From: Exophiala sp. HKRS030 | Taxonomy: Eukaryota > Ascomycota > Eurotiomycetes > Chaetothyriales > Herpotrichiellaceae | Direction of reading: 5' to 3' | Length of the DNA stretch: 64,000 nt | Assembly: GCA_023897205.1 (NCBI GenBank) | Contig: JAHWDD010000035.1 | Span: forward strand, 249,175-313,174 | In this document: piece by piece, positions 33,847-45,936 of the stretch | Layout: every line of letters starts with the position of its first letter | Position numbering within the stretch: the first letter of the stretch is position 1 | The notes under the pieces: generated by a model | The model's input: the letters and a program-made list of their open reading frames with translations, nothing else | Told to the model about the DNA's origin: nothing | Databases searched by the model: none | Translations under genes and position numbers: made by a program

Positions 33847-35274
33847 ATGGTTCTACATCTATCCAAGACGACCAAACTGGTCTTGCTCCTCACTATTGAT
33901 ATCCTCTTCTTCCTGGTGGAATTGATCGTGGGCAAGTTCACACCTTTAGACGCTTCCCCAGCTACACTAACTGACCATCTTCGCAGGCTTCAGCGTTCAT
34001 TCCCTCGCACTCGTGGCTGATGCCTTCCACATGGTCTGTACTCCAAACTAGCTGCCTCATGGAACTCTTGTTGACCAGCTCTATCAGTTCAACGACATTC
34101 TGTCATTGCTGGTCGGCCTCTGGGCTATCCGCGTCGCGACAAGACGCCAGCCATCTCGTGTTTACACTTATGGAGTATGTTCACCGCCTGCAGTCCCCAA
34201 GATTGTGACAAGACTGAGACGCCATGTTTTTAGTGGCAGCGCGCTGAGACGCTCGGTGCGCTGATCAACGGAGTGTTCCTCGTCGCTCTCTGCATGTCGA
34301 TTTTCCTCGAGGCAATCCAACGTTTCACCGAACCCCAAGAAGTCTCCAACCCGATATTAATTCTCGTAGTCGGCTGCAGTGGCCTCGCCTCGAATTTCCT
34401 CGGCATGGTCCTCTTACACGAGCATGAGAAACCTGAACCAGAAGCAAGCAATATTCCAGAGAGATTGTCCGACCAGGATGAAATAAATGTAGCATCGGCA
34501 CCACAACATGCACGTGGGCCCAAACGGGCTGCGACCTTGTCGCAGATATCGGTGCATCCTATGGCTTTGCGCGCGGACGTCATTGCAGCTGGTCAGTCAC
34601 ACACAGTCCCTGAAAGTAGCGAGCAGGACACCGAGAATACGCCACTTCTCACGGGTCAATCGCTTGCGTCTCCATCCGAAGACCGGGCTGGGCCTACGGA
34701 TCTACACATCGACCATATCCATAAGCGAAATGATGGCAGCAAAGAAAAGGGCAAAAGTCAGGACCTGAACATGACAGGCGTGTTCTTGCACGTTCTCGGG
34801 GATGCTGTGGGCAATATCGGTGTCATCGCTTCGGCCCTCTTCATCTGGTTGACCGATTTTAGCTGGCGTTTCTACGCAGACCCTACTGTCTCCATAATTA
34901 TCACGGCCATCATTCTGCATTCGGCCATCCCACTGTGCACTGCGGCCTCGCGAATCCTGTTGGAAGCTGTTCCTGAGGGCATCAATATCGATGAGATCAA
35001 ACAGGACATCACCACTCTGCCTGGCGTTGCGAATTGCCATGCGTTGCACGTCTCGCAATTGAGCGATTCGAATGTGATTGCCACCGTCCATATCGAAGTT
35101 GACTACAAAGTCGTCAAGGACAGCCATGAGCAGTATATGCAGCTGGCCTCGGTCATTCGAGATTGTCTGTCTGCTTATGGCATACACAGTTCCACCATTC
35201 AACCAGAATTCTTTGCAACAACAGCGGAGAGGACATCCACGTCAGGGGGTGCAAACTGCGCGGCGGCGTCGTGA
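33847..35274 (+). CDS. CDF zinc/cobalt transporter (ZRC1/COT1-like), intact copy
   Basis: Four exons (33847-33931, 33987-34033, 34088-34174, 34234-35274) give 419 aa. Splicing restores the family sequence: VELIVGFSVHSLALVADAFHM, FNDILSLLVGLWA and YGWQRAETLGALINGVF. The zinc-site residues (H-x3-D type) are present in helix 2 (LVADAFHM) and helix 5 (HVLGDAVGNIGV). The cytosolic loop is acidic with a few His (DLHIDHIHKR), and the C-terminal CDF domain has HALHVSQLSDSN. ZRC1/COT1-type carriers move Zn(II)/Co(II) into the vacuole in exchange for protons. The first intron uses GC as donor (GGCAAGT at 33931). Divergent from the PCA1-type ATPase. Confidence 0.9.
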
Positions 35275-35961
35275 TTCTTCAGGACACACAAGTAATCGAT
35301 GCCACCTGCGGAAGAGACGGTCTGTGTTCATAATGGAACAGGAAATGTCGTTGAACATCTGTTGTTATATCTTTTCTTTAGTGGGCTTCTTTCGGGTTAT
35401 GAGTGGGCTGGCCCACAAGTCTCGTCCGACTTAGGGGCAATGTTAAGTGGCTACACATCTTCTGTTGGGACTATGGTTGGCTAGCAGATACTTTCCTCTA
35501 TCACTTGGTGTATTACCAACAGCACGCCACAGTACATTTGCGCCGACTTTTTCCTTGCTTTTGATGGAGATCGACGAGGGATGTACGGCTCTACTGGAAA
35601 ATTGCCTAGACAGAGGGAGGCACAATACAGCGTTTTCAAAGTACTTTGTCTAAACTTTTGTAAATGGAACCATAAACCGGATAAATTGACCCTCGAAACA
35701 ACAGAGAGTCTCATCAAGCTTGAAGAAACCTTTTTGGTCCAAATAGCTAGTGCACTAACTGGATGAAGCGACGCATAACAATCCTAGATACTAATACGGA
35801 AGCCAGGCACCTAATGTTGGTCAAAGGATGACGATAGACCATCGTCTCTGTTCGGGCGCAGTTGTGCCGGATCAATTGAACAGTCAGTCAGTTCGGACAT
35901 TGGCTGAGTGAAGCTATTGCAGGACATCCATGGACCATTCTCTGTATTTGTGCAGTTGAGA
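35275..35961. other. Intergenic, nothing recognised
   Basis: Convergent 3' flanks of the CDF carrier and the repeat protein. No gene recognised. Confidence 0.4.
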
Positions 35962-36697
35962 TCAATGTTGGCCGTATCCACGTTGCTCGTATCCGTGCTG
36001 ACTGTTGCCATGTTGATTGTATTCTTGTTGGTTGTGTCCAGTTGGTTTGTTGCCATGCTGATCGTACCCATACTGGTTGTATCCACGTTGCTCGTATCTG
36101 GGTTGCTCATAGCCGTGCCCAGCACTGTAGTTGTGCTCGCGGCCCTCGAACCCATGATCGCGGTTGGAATTCTCGTATCCATGAGCGCCAGGTTGAACTC
36201 CATAGGAAGGGGCATGGTTCTGTGGAAAGGGGCATGTTCTGCTCGAGGATCTCTGTGCTCGTACCCCCCGAGTAATGGTCATTTCTGCCTGGGAGACCAG
36301 AACCATAGGCTCCCGAATGTTCTTCCGCAGGACGTCCCTGGTAATTGTTTTGGTAAGGGCCATTCATTTGTCCATGTCCAGCGTTTGGCTCGTAGTAACT
36401 CGTGGGATTTCCGGAGTATGGGATGCGTTGCTGAGCTTCTGGACCACTCATAGTGCCAGGAAAGCCGCCTGTCACATACATACGTTAGCATGCTCTTTTC
36501 AAAGAGACCTTCGGAGATCCATGCGTACCGTAAGGTTGCTGATTTCGTCTATCTTCCGGATGGCTCTGCCCGGTAACTGCGTCCGTGATCTTGTGCACCA
36601 CTCCTGAAGTGCCGGAAGATTGGCCCTGACCCTGACCCTGACTCTGACCCTGTTTCCCACCAGCGAGTTGTCCAGCGATTTTGAGTAAATTATCCAT
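35962..36697 (-). CDS. Gln/Gly/Tyr-rich tandem-repeat protein, one frame break
   Basis: Exons 36697-36529 and 36468-35962. The N-terminus (MDNLLKIAGQLAGGKQGQSQ) leads into a short GQ repeat and an intron. The second exon is Gly/Pro/Asn/Tyr-rich and ends in imperfect hexapeptide repeats of the type G-Y-[ED/N]-Q-[RHY]-G (for example GYEQRGYNQYGYDQHGNK). In the middle the frame slips: reading up to EILEQNMPL is followed by QNHAPSYGVQPGAHGYEN one frame over, so one extra base lies near 36232 (a TTT run). With it removed the length is 225 codons. Low-complexity, disordered, prion-like composition. Function unknown; similar Gly/Gln-rich proteins occur in fungal stress responses. Confidence 0.55.
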
Positions 36698-38045
36698 GGC
36701 TACCAAGTACTAATGGCGATATGTGAATTGCAAAGTTGAATGCGGACCAATAAGTCGATTGACGATGGCGCAGAAGTCGAGGAGGGTTTAAGAGGCTTCG
36801 CGGAACTGTAGGTGGAAATGTACTGGGATAATGCCGAGCTAGGATGAAACCTCATTTGACTGGTCTAGATATAGGAAAGCGTGGCACTAATGGCCGTCTC
36901 TTTTAATGTGTTTCACATAATTATGAAGAACACACGGGCGAGGTGACACCCTTTGCGGTCGTTGGGAAGGCGTCCCGAAGCCCTGTGGCACACAAAGTCT
37001 TCACTGAAGTCGACTGTGATACTACCCCGTTGATCTACACCTCTTCTAGTTTCATTGGAAAACCTCCATACCCATTCTATTTGCTATCTCGTTTTCCTCC
37101 TTCGCCGCAGAGATTTCAGGTACGCTAGCATCCCTTCTTCCTTTACCAAGTTTGTCTTACTAACCGTGGGAATCAACGATACAGTTGGATTTTACACACA
37201 ATCTCTTAGACTGGTTGCCGACGCTTCCCAGTCTCAACGATCCGGCCTAACTTCTTCTCAGTTAAGTGACCTAATCGGCTTTATCGTCGCTCAGGAGATC
37301 CAGTTGTACTAAGCCTTCGCGTTAAGATGTAGGAGAGACCTAATTCTGCTAGCGCCCTCCTTCACGTGGATGGGTCCATGCAGGAATATCATTACAGACA
37401 AAAATCTCTTGGTTGCGAGCAGGTGAATCTGGATTTCGAGGGCGAGGGGAAAAGCCCAATGCACGTTGCCTAAGGCCCGGTGTGCGTCACCCCTACTGAA
37501 GACACGTAAGCTCACTTGACGCAAGCGAGGAGGACCAAGTCATTCTTATCCAATTGGTTGTGCACACCATCCGTTTCTCTTCCACAACTACAACGCAATT
37601 TAAGATTCAGCCCATTCATCGTTGTCGGATCTCTTGACTACATTCACGGACCAATTGTCCAACTAAAACAAGCCACAGGGCGGACAACAACCGTCATCAT
37701 TACACAAGGCCATGGATGCCCGTTACTAGCCAGATGCATCCGCAAGACCACCAGAACCATCAAACTCACCATTCTCCGGGTACGGGCAGGGCGGAGGACC
37801 AGGGCCTGGCTATCAGCAATCTGGCCATTCAGGTACTGCATACTTTGATCAAACTTTCATTCCTTTGACTCTACCAAGCTAGACTGGCTGAATAAAAGGC
37901 CAGTGTATATGGATTGTGGCGCCAAGCAATAGTCACGTGACCAACTACGTTCATATGCCAGCCCAAGACGTATTGTTCCGCTGGTCACCTAGCGTTGCGG
38001 AAGCTTGCCTGTGAACAAACCACTGGTAAAGTCGGCTGAAATAAG
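36698..38045. other. Intergenic with a possible Gly/Gln-rich exon
   Basis: Most of this stretch shows no gene. At about 37740-37831 the plus strand reads SGYGQGGGPGPGYQQSGHSG in one frame, followed by a GT donor-like site, which looks like a fragment of another Gly/Gln-rich protein related in style to the gene at 35962. No full gene can be assembled. GTCACGTGAC occurs at 37932-37941. Confidence 0.25.
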
Positions 38046-39349
38046 ATGCAATTTATCAAATCGTACGTGTCCAACAATCAAGGCCTCCGGCTTGGCGTCG
38101 TCGGTGAGTACAGTTTAATAACCATACCGCAGGTGTACAACGCAGACCACCTCTGACATTTCTCTTTCAGGCTTCCTCGCTATCCTAGGAGAAGGTTCCG
38201 TAGATACAATAGCTCAAGTCGCTACGCTAAGCTATCTCATCTACCTCCCTCGCCTCATTCCTGCGCCGCAGATCTTCATTAGACCTTCGCGGCCCGAGAA
38301 ATTTCAGACCACTGCTGGTGCAAAAGTAATTGGAGTCCATTCGGGTAATACTGGAGAAGATATTCACCATGTCGCCCACGCCTTGCACCGCGGAGACAAG
38401 TTGAACGCCAACACTGTCAGCTGTATCCGGGTGAAGGAAAATGACAAGCCTCGTCCATCGATCAACAGATTTGGTCCATTAGCATTCCTGGCCATTTTGG
38501 GAACGGCAATGACTTGTGCCTTGTTGGGGCTGTCGATTTACTACGAGGACGGGTAAGTGGAATACTTTACTGCTTCATATCCCTATTTACCCTTGTTGAA
38601 CAGCATGTCATTGTTGGCTACTCTTCTGCTTTCTGCTCTGAGTACCGTTACTGGTATTGCCAACAAGTGGAAACCGACACCAAATGACCCCAAGCCCGAC
38701 CCTCATTCCCCGCCCGGGAACGTTGTCATCAAATATCCCCAGGGAGCCTTTATCGTGGTGTCGTGCCAGGAGCGAACCGCCCGCTACCTCTATTTCAACT
38801 CTAGCGAGCGATGCATTTATTCTGTCAAGAGTACGGCCATCTACAGAGGACTCTCTTTGATTTCAACCTTGTTACTCATGGGTGGAGTTATTTGCTTGGG
38901 CAATGCTCGCATCGAAACACAGACGGCATTTGCTGGGTCCTATATGCTTATTAGCATCTTCTACTGGATTGGCGCTGCTTTGCCTCCTGCTCAACACTGG
39001 GACCTTTCCCGGTTCGAGGTCGATCACATTGAAGTTTCCGGGGGACTCCCCTAGAAACGCAAGGGTCGACAATTACTCACCGACCTACACGGAAGCTTTG
39101 TGGAAGGCAATTGCCGTCACAGGAACTAGCAACTGGGTCAAAGAAGCCGGTTGGGCGCCCAGAACTCCAGCTTGGAATGACTGGCTTCATGAAGCCGAGG
39201 AAGCAGCGCTCGGTGAACCCTTGAAGTCGAGTGCGAAAATGGTTGATGGGAAAGTAGTCGAGGTCTGGACGATTCGCAATTGGGACGGTAGAAATGCCTT
39301 GTCCACTCTGCTACGATCGACGACAGACAAGATCCAGGCCAAAAATTAA
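38046..39349 (+). CDS. Multispan membrane protein of unknown function, one frame break
   Basis: Exons 38046-38103, 38171-38552 and 38604-39349. Introns are clean (GTGAGT...TTTCAG and GTAAGT...AACAG). At least four hydrophobic segments: GFLAILGEGSVDTIAQVATL, PLAFLAILGTAMTCALLGLS, SLISTLLLMGGVICLG and YMLISIFYWIGAALPP. In the last exon the frame runs into TAG just after a G5 run at 39040-39044. One G fewer lets it continue as SGDSPRNARVDNYSPTYTEA to a Trp-rich tail (TEALWKAI, WDDWLHEAEE-like, VWTIRNWDG) and a stop at 39349, 394 aa. I know this type only as an uncharacterised Pezizomycotina membrane protein. No link to metal transport is visible in its residues. Confidence 0.6.
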
Positions 39350-40252
39350 AGTTGTGACAATTTTAGAAATACTGAACACACAATTGCCCGGAAAGCAATT
39401 GGCCAACAACAGAACGATTATGACATGTACAATGATTGATGATTGAATCCCCTTACCACTTGGCTCCTCGTCTACTTGTATGCCGAATCGTTGCATGTCA
39501 TACAGGGAGGTGATGTTCGCGCGGTTTGGGCCGGAATGGTCGGACACATCGCTGAAGTGCAGACGGGTATGTCTTTCTTGCTTTCAAAGATTATAGAAAC
39601 CTTCTTGCTTGAAAGGTAGTGATCACTTGCCTGAACCCCTGGAGGGGTCCGATCCACCACAAATCACAATGCGAGTTCATTGGTCTGTCCTATGTTAGTC
39701 TATGTCAGTTGGCTTGTCCTAGAGTGGTTGTTGAAAGTAGCTTGGCAGGCCTTGTTGGCGAAGTGTGGGCCAAGACCTTGGGTACGCAGGTGGATGACGG
39801 CGCGCCTATACCTTTGCAGTGCTGGCTCTGACCCCTGAAGATCAAGAGCCATGGTATGGCCTTCCCACGTGCTCGCCTAATCGTCAAATCATTCTCGCTT
39901 GACAGTTGCCAGGGTGCCAGTTTCTCCGGAAATACAGCTGGATACTCACGGGTTGTTCTAGCATTTTAAATTATACCTACTCAAAGTTGTTGAGTCTCGG
40001 AATGTCCAGCCTATATCGCAGGAGCAAGCCTCCTCTACAGATACTTTTGGTTTGCAAGGTTTCCGGCCTACAGGAACCACGCTGTGCAATTTACTTGCCC
40101 CACCCTTGAACCTCGTAGTTAAAATTCCGTCCGTGCTCCGGTTACTTCCTTATACGTACCTCCTACCTCACGCACCCGGCGGGGTTCTAATGACATGGAA
40201 GCATAATTTTAAAAACGCATCAGAATATGGATTCCACCAGAACCCAATGATC
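39350..40252. other. Intergenic, nothing recognised
   Basis: Convergent region between the membrane protein and the PP2C gene. No supportable gene. Confidence 0.4.
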
Positions 40253-41789
40253 TCATAATTTAGCCTTCAAGCCGGCAGCACTTGTGTTTCCATGAGTAGC
40301 TTCAGCGTTCACGACAACAGATCCGGTATTCTCACCTTCGCCGAAAAAGATAACCTGCACCGTCATATCATCTCTGTACCGTCTGGAATACGGATCTGGT
40401 AACGTCAACAATGCACAAACCATATCAAGATCATTTCCTCCCAGAGCATTTCTCACTAGATGTGTTGCTGCATTTTTATCCTCCACGACGAAACGATCGG
40501 GGTTCTCGTTCTGACAGGACCCTTGTTGTTGGCATACGGTTTCTCCCCTTTCCCATTGGTCGATCCATTGCACGACAAGTCCAACTACTTCTTCGTTAGT
40601 CAACATCTTCCACAATCCATCAGTTGCCATGACAACGAAATCACCGTTCGACGGTGCAATTTTGGTACTTGTCACGACAGGCTCAGCAGTGATATAGGGG
40701 GCGTTTGAAGATCTGGATTTGGTCTTCGACCAAAGAAGTGCTTCTTGATGAGGTGTTGAGTTTCTCGTGACCATTTGTAGAAAGCGTCACCGAATGCCCG
40801 AGTGGGTTCAAGCTTGCCCAATACTCGACCGTTTCGAATGACATGGGGTTCACCGGGATGCTCGGCTCGCATTCTTGCTTCCTCGTTCGGGTTTGACCCA
40901 GTCTGGTCCTCTGACAACGGTGTCGCATACCATGTTCCGGTCTGTTGGTCTCTTCTGCCGAGAACCGCTCGGCTGTCGCCGGTACAGGCCATTCTCAGTA
41001 TCTTACTTTGTGCGTCGTAGAATGAGAGCAACGCGCATGAGCCGGATAGAGCCGGAGCGAGAAGGTAGGCCGCAAGTCGCTTACTTGGATTTTTGCTGAG
41101 CTTGTCAACGCTGTCTAAGCAGATCTCATTGTCTAATTTGACAAAAGCAGATTTCAAGGCTTGATCAACGGTGGCTGGTTCCGGAAACGGTAAGGTGGTG
41201 TTCGAGAGCGCAGCCTTGTACGCGGCGTTCAATTCTCTAACAGTGAACGAGATCAATTCTTGACGAAGTTTGGCTGAGGTCGTCCACCCTGAGTGACCGT
41301 CAAATACACCCCAAAACATCCAGTCTGAACTTGGTTCTCCATCCGTGGTGGCGACGGTATTCGGCACCTGTACAATCTTCTCCGCGTGGTCATCCTCAAT
41401 TGGATGGTTGCTAGGTAATTGAACCACGTCATATCTCACTACACCTTGACCACGTCGGACCAGAAATGACTGCTCGTTCTTTCGTAACTTTTCAGTGGCT
41501 TGATCCGGTGTCATCATCTCCAATACTTTTCGTACGTGACCATCTTCGTCTTTGGTGAGACATACTTCACCGACGATTGCCCAGTAAAGAACTGATCGGC
41601 ACCGACCTTGGCGGTAGGACCTGGAGGTTGACCGATATTGGACATCGTACTTAAACTGTGGGTTTGAGGGAAGGAGGCCGCTGCATTTGCTTTTACCGGT
41701 GGTTGCGGACCTTCACCCTTGTAGAGGTACCAGGTAGAGATGGCACCTAACGTCGAGAGGAATACGATTGAAATTTTAGGGATGCGCAT
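40253..41789 (-). pseudogene. PP2C-type (pyruvate dehydrogenase phosphatase-like) protein phosphatase, two frame breaks
   Basis: Intronless. From ATG 41789 a hydrophobic N-terminal helix (ISIVFLSTLGAISTWYLYKG) suggests an organelle or membrane anchor. PP2C motifs follow in order: IEDDH, WMFWGVFDGHSGW, CTGDSRAVLG, EPTRAFGDAFYKW, VVMATDGLWKML and RYRDDMTVQVIFFG, so all metal-binding Asp positions are there. Two places need one extra base each to read through: the A4 run (TTTT on the plus strand, 41527-41530) between TYEK and VLEMMTP, and the C5 run (GGGGG, 40697-40701) between PDLQTPP and YITAEP. With both restored the length is 512 aa, normal for fungal PDP/Ptc-type phosphatases. As it stands it cannot be translated whole. 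Confidence 0.75.
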
Positions 41790-42496
41790 TGTCGAAGATG
41801 GAATCTTCGAAATATATTCGTGCCGAGTTGTAGAATAATGCGGTATAAAAATGTAGGAACGAGCCGAGTTTGGGAAACGTAGAGTGCCGGAGCTATGGTG
41901 ACACGATGCTCTTGCAAGCTCGTTGCCCGGTGAGATGGGTTGTGGAAATGAATTGTCTAACCCAAAAAGTGGTGTATGCGGATTTTGCACTGGGAACCAG
42001 TGGCAGATCCACGACCAGACACAAGCACCTGGGGATGGTCGCACCAAGGATAGCGACAGCCTCAGAACACAACCCTCACCAAGATATCTGAAACTCTAGA
42101 AGCCGCGTACAGCTCCTTAGAACGATGCTGCCCAGAAAGATCAGACTTATCCACTAACTATTTCTAAGCCTAGATAATTTCCAGCATCCGACCCTAGCTG
42201 TTCATGGTGTAAAACCCGGTATGTGATCGATTAGATAGATTTTACAAGTAATCGCTGATAGAACTGCATACTACTAGGATATCTAACTGGGAACACAGTA
42301 TTCTTGTTTGACAGCACGGCTTTTGGGCGAAATTGCATGGTGGACATTTGAACAATATCGAGACACATCTATCCTGGTGGATGTATAGCAGCAATCGGGT
42401 GGCAGGAACACGATCTTCGAACAATTTCCAATGGTGCAACCTTTGTAAGGAAATCTACCAAATCGCTTTCTCAGGCACTGTTACTCAGCCCCAAGT
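41790..42496. other. Intergenic, nothing recognised
   Basis: Between the PP2C start and the CDF copy 3' end. No gene recognised. Confidence 0.4.
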
Positions 42497-43859
42497 CTAA
42501 TCGCAACAAGCCAGGTTCTCACAGCTGGTTGTGCGGCATCCGATTTGACATGCAGGTTCTGAAACTACTCTCCTTCGTACGACTGACGGATCTTCTTCCA
42601 GCTGCAAGCCGGATGAAATTCGTCCGCCAATAGTAGCTGAAACTGTTTCTGGTTGCAGTGTAGCCGAGTGAATGCCGTATGCATGGAAACAGTGGTTGAT
42701 CGTGTTCGCCAATTCCATGAACTCTATCATAGTATCATTACTCACAACAATATGTGCTGACGCGATGGCCTTCTGCTGGTTCAAGCGCCAGATATGAAGC
42801 TCATGAACAGCAACAACGCCTGCGATGGTCTCAAGATCGTGCTTGACATCGTTCGGGTCAACACCGATAGGCACGCTTTCCATCAGGATGGTGCCGGACT
42901 TCTTGACCAGTGGCAAGGAAGAGAGTAGAATCATGAAGGCAATGGCCATGCTGACAGCTGGGTCGGCGTAGTATCTGGCGTTGTACTTTGCTTTCCAAAT
43001 CACAGCCGCAGCTATGATAACCCGACGTTATTGGCCGCGTCGCCGATGACATGCAGCAAGACACCCATGAGCCCAAGATCATGTCCCTGATTCTTGGTAT
43101 TTCTCTGAATTTCTGGCCTTGTCTCGTGGCGATGGGTATCGTGCTTGTTAGCCGGGCTTAGCCTTGCAGTATTGTCTTGAAGTTCGGCGCCTTGATCTGC
43201 AGGGGGTCCGTGATTGTGCTGGTGTTCGTGAAGGAATGTAGCGCTGATGATGTTCAGTACGAGGCCGACACAGCCCACGATCAGGACGAGCATAGGATTC
43301 TCTACATCTGCATGGACAATCAGTATTTCCTGTATCCGGTTGATGAAACGTCCGGACTCTTTCTGAACTTACGCTGAAGTGAGACGAACCGCTCGATGGA
43401 CTGCAGTAGAATGCTAACACCGAGGGCGAGTAGGAAGACTCCGTTGAAGAAGGCGCCGAGGAGATTCGCTCGTTGCCAGCCAAAGGAAAGCTCTTTCGGT
43501 GAGTCGCTACGCTCTGAGATCTGTTGACAAGGATTAGGCAACGGCTGGCGAAACAGGCCGTCATACCTTGAATGCCACATAGGCCACGACATAACCGACA
43601 AGATCATTCATCTGCCATCGTGATTAGCCACATCTCATTACAGTCAGAGTAGAAACTTTGCCTACATAATGGAAGGCATCCGCAACCAGTGCAAGTGATC
43701 GAGTATAGAATCCAACTGTGGAACAAAATTAAATCATGAATCAAGGGGTTGGCCCACGTCAAAGACAGACGCACCTCCTATCTCAGCGATGAAGAACGAG
43801 AGAGAAATTGCGATGATGATCAGCAAGCGCTGTGACTTCGTGAGTCCTCTGATAGTCAT
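42497..43859 (-). CDS. CDF zinc/cobalt transporter (ZRC1/COT1-like), second copy, one frame break
   Basis: Five exons: 43859-43775, 43715-43666, 43611-43567, 43520-43373 and 43307-42497. They yield MTIRGLTKSQRLLIIIAISL, FYTRSLALVADAFHY, MNDLVGYVVAYVAFK, FGWQRANLLGAFFNGVFLLA, the His-rich loop end FLHEHQHNHG, and LMGVLLHVIGDAANNVG. Then one base is missing at the GGG of 43021-43023; the next frame continues with IIAAAVIWKAKYNARYYADP and the C-terminal CDF domain (VAVHELHIWRLNQQ). Restored length is 379 aa. The C-terminus ends in a Cys motif cluster (CQIGCRTTSCENLACC). Exon layout differs from the intact copy at 33847, so it is an old paralog and not a recent duplicate. Zn/Co vacuolar import would be its role if functional. 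Confidence 0.75.
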
Positions 43860-44107
43860 GATGGCCGATGCAGTGTGAACAGTATTGTGGACGAGTCGTA
43901 AGAAGCAATTACCACCGGAGATGTGTCAAGAGTCGGCTGAAAGCATGGATTGAATCCGCCAAGTCTGTACTGACGCGTACGTTGCGCCAAGCCGCAACGT
44001 GGCCAATGGCCCCAGCCGGCGGCAGCTTTGCACAAACCACAACCCCAACACCTTCATGGCTAGAGGCGCTCAGAGGGACCCGTCGGGAAGTTCTATGATA
44101 TCGCTGC

Positions 44108-44341
44108 TTACATTCGCGCCTCGTCGCGGCGCCGATAAGAATTCGCAATTCCAATCAAGGCGACAATCGACGAGGCTAGTACAACAAAGGAGTAAATAAT
44201 CTCCTTGTGAAACGACTCCTGGACGACACTCGTGTAGAAACAGTGTACAAACTGCATGCTTGGACTTGCGACTCGACTCTGTTCAGCGGAGGCTGAGACT
44301 TCATTGCGCCTTATCCTTCCTGAAATCCTAGATGCAAACAT
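44108..44341 (-). CDS. Possible small membrane protein
   Basis: ATG 44341 to TAA 44108, 77 aa. A basic start (SRISGRIRR), then a helix near the C-terminus (IIYSFVVLASSIVALIGIAN) and a charged tail (SYRRRDEARM). It lies about 250 bp upstream of the CDF copy on the same strand. Composition is protein-like, but no family is recognised and it may be chance. Confidence 0.3.
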   Translation of the reverse strand: MFASRISGRIRRNEVSASAEQSRVASPSMQFVHCFYTSVVQESFHKEIIYSFVVLASSIVALIGIANSYRRRDEARM

Positions 44342-45936
44342 CTTATTTCACAAGTTTCTAGCCAGGAAAAGGGTGAGCGAGGGCGAAGCACACTGAAAGT
44401 CTCCGACAGGTTGCTGGTCATCAAGATCGCGGATGCCGAACAAGACCGCTTTGGGCAATTCGATTTTGGATTGTGGGGCGAGTTGGGGACATCGAGGATG
44501 GCGTTGACCAAAAATGCCAATGTAAAGAGGCAGTGCTCCTGGTTCGAGAGGGGAGCATTTGCGGCAAGATTAGATGGCATCAGCTGGTGTTTCTCGTCGG
44601 GCCTTGAGCTCCGTTAAGGTTGGTCAGATCGATGTGGTAGTTGTTTTGAACAGGAAATGGGCGAAATTGAGGATTGGAAAATATTGGGCCTGGGAGGGAG
44701 GATATGATTGGGATGCCTTCGCCTTAATGATGGGAAGGACAGAGTGCAAAAGAACAGATTTAAATGTACCAAGTATAGCAGGTTTAAATCTAAAATCAGG
44801 TCATGACGCATGTGACAACAATCACGACGAGATACCCAAACATGCGGAGGCGAGCCCTGAACCCATCTGAGTGGTAAGGAAACAGTAGCAGGAAGGCGCA
44901 GCCTCGCCTACCACGGAGTATCCCCAACGACTTTAGTGCATTGCCGAGCCTATTACCTTTAATGTTGAGATAATATTTTTGAGTGGAGAGGACCATAGAA
45001 CTGTATACCTCTGCGACGTCGGTGGCTTCCATAGAGCTTCGGCGGAAATGTACATGTCGTAGTTCAGCCATCGTCTCAGGCGCTTGCGGCAGGATTCAAT
45101 CTAGGCGATACCTCTTCTGATGTAGAGTGCAAGCTCACAAGTTCGATGGGGCCTAGGGGGACCAGTCAGGCTATCCATTCGAGGTCTTTGTCTTACGCAA
45201 CTACGAGGCCTTGGCACCTTGGCACCTTGGCAATATGCCCCTGGGCACCCCTCTGATGGTTGTGTCCGGTAGGGCGACTGTCTCACCTCCGCGCCAATCG
45301 CATCACTTTCCCTCGGAGTGTGATGACGTGGCCTCGTTTGACATCGTTTGACATCGACCGCTTTCTAATATCACGTGATTACCCTAGGACGAAGAAATTA
45401 CCCTGAACTTGAGGCTGGCAATCAAATCCGATGCTCAGGAATCAACTTTCGGTTTGGGACATCGAATGGCCACGAACGGTATTCCTTTAAGCCCGAGCCA
45501 CACAGCTTGGTTTAATGGCCCTGCCTCTCCTTTCAAATTCCTGTCCACTTCCAGTAACGGACCGCAACCAAGCTAAGAAGGAGGCTCAAAAGAGACGTAA
45601 ACTGGGTACAAGTTTTTGCAGATTTTTTCCACTGCAGTAGCTTCGTACTCAAATCAGGGTAGGATTGGTACAAACGCTGAATATTCATCGCAAAGGAAAT
45701 TAATTTTGCTTGAGTTTGGAAAATTATATTCATCCTGTCAGCAACGACATCGCGCTTTGCAGGTGTAGCCAAAAGGGACTTTGCGAAACCTATCCCCTGA
45801 GGCTGCCGTTGGTCCTCCGCTACGATACGGTACACGACGGAAAAACGAATGCCTCAACAATTGAGATCAGCAGAGTCAGAACGAACGATTGGCGAACGAA
45901 GACAGTGTATCAACTTGAAGATCGATCCTTAGCGCC
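44342..45936. other. Intergenic with a short minisatellite
   Basis: No supportable gene. At about 45210-45232 an 8-base unit CCTTGGCA is repeated three times. CGTTTGACAT is repeated directly at about 45337-45356, followed by ATCACGTGAT at 45370-45379. Confidence 0.4.

Noticed and set aside
35811..36215. Thr/Asn/Met repeat protein on the minus strand
   Set aside because: Shadow frame over the GYEQ repeats; the in-frame ending GYEQRGYGQH belongs to the spliced gene.
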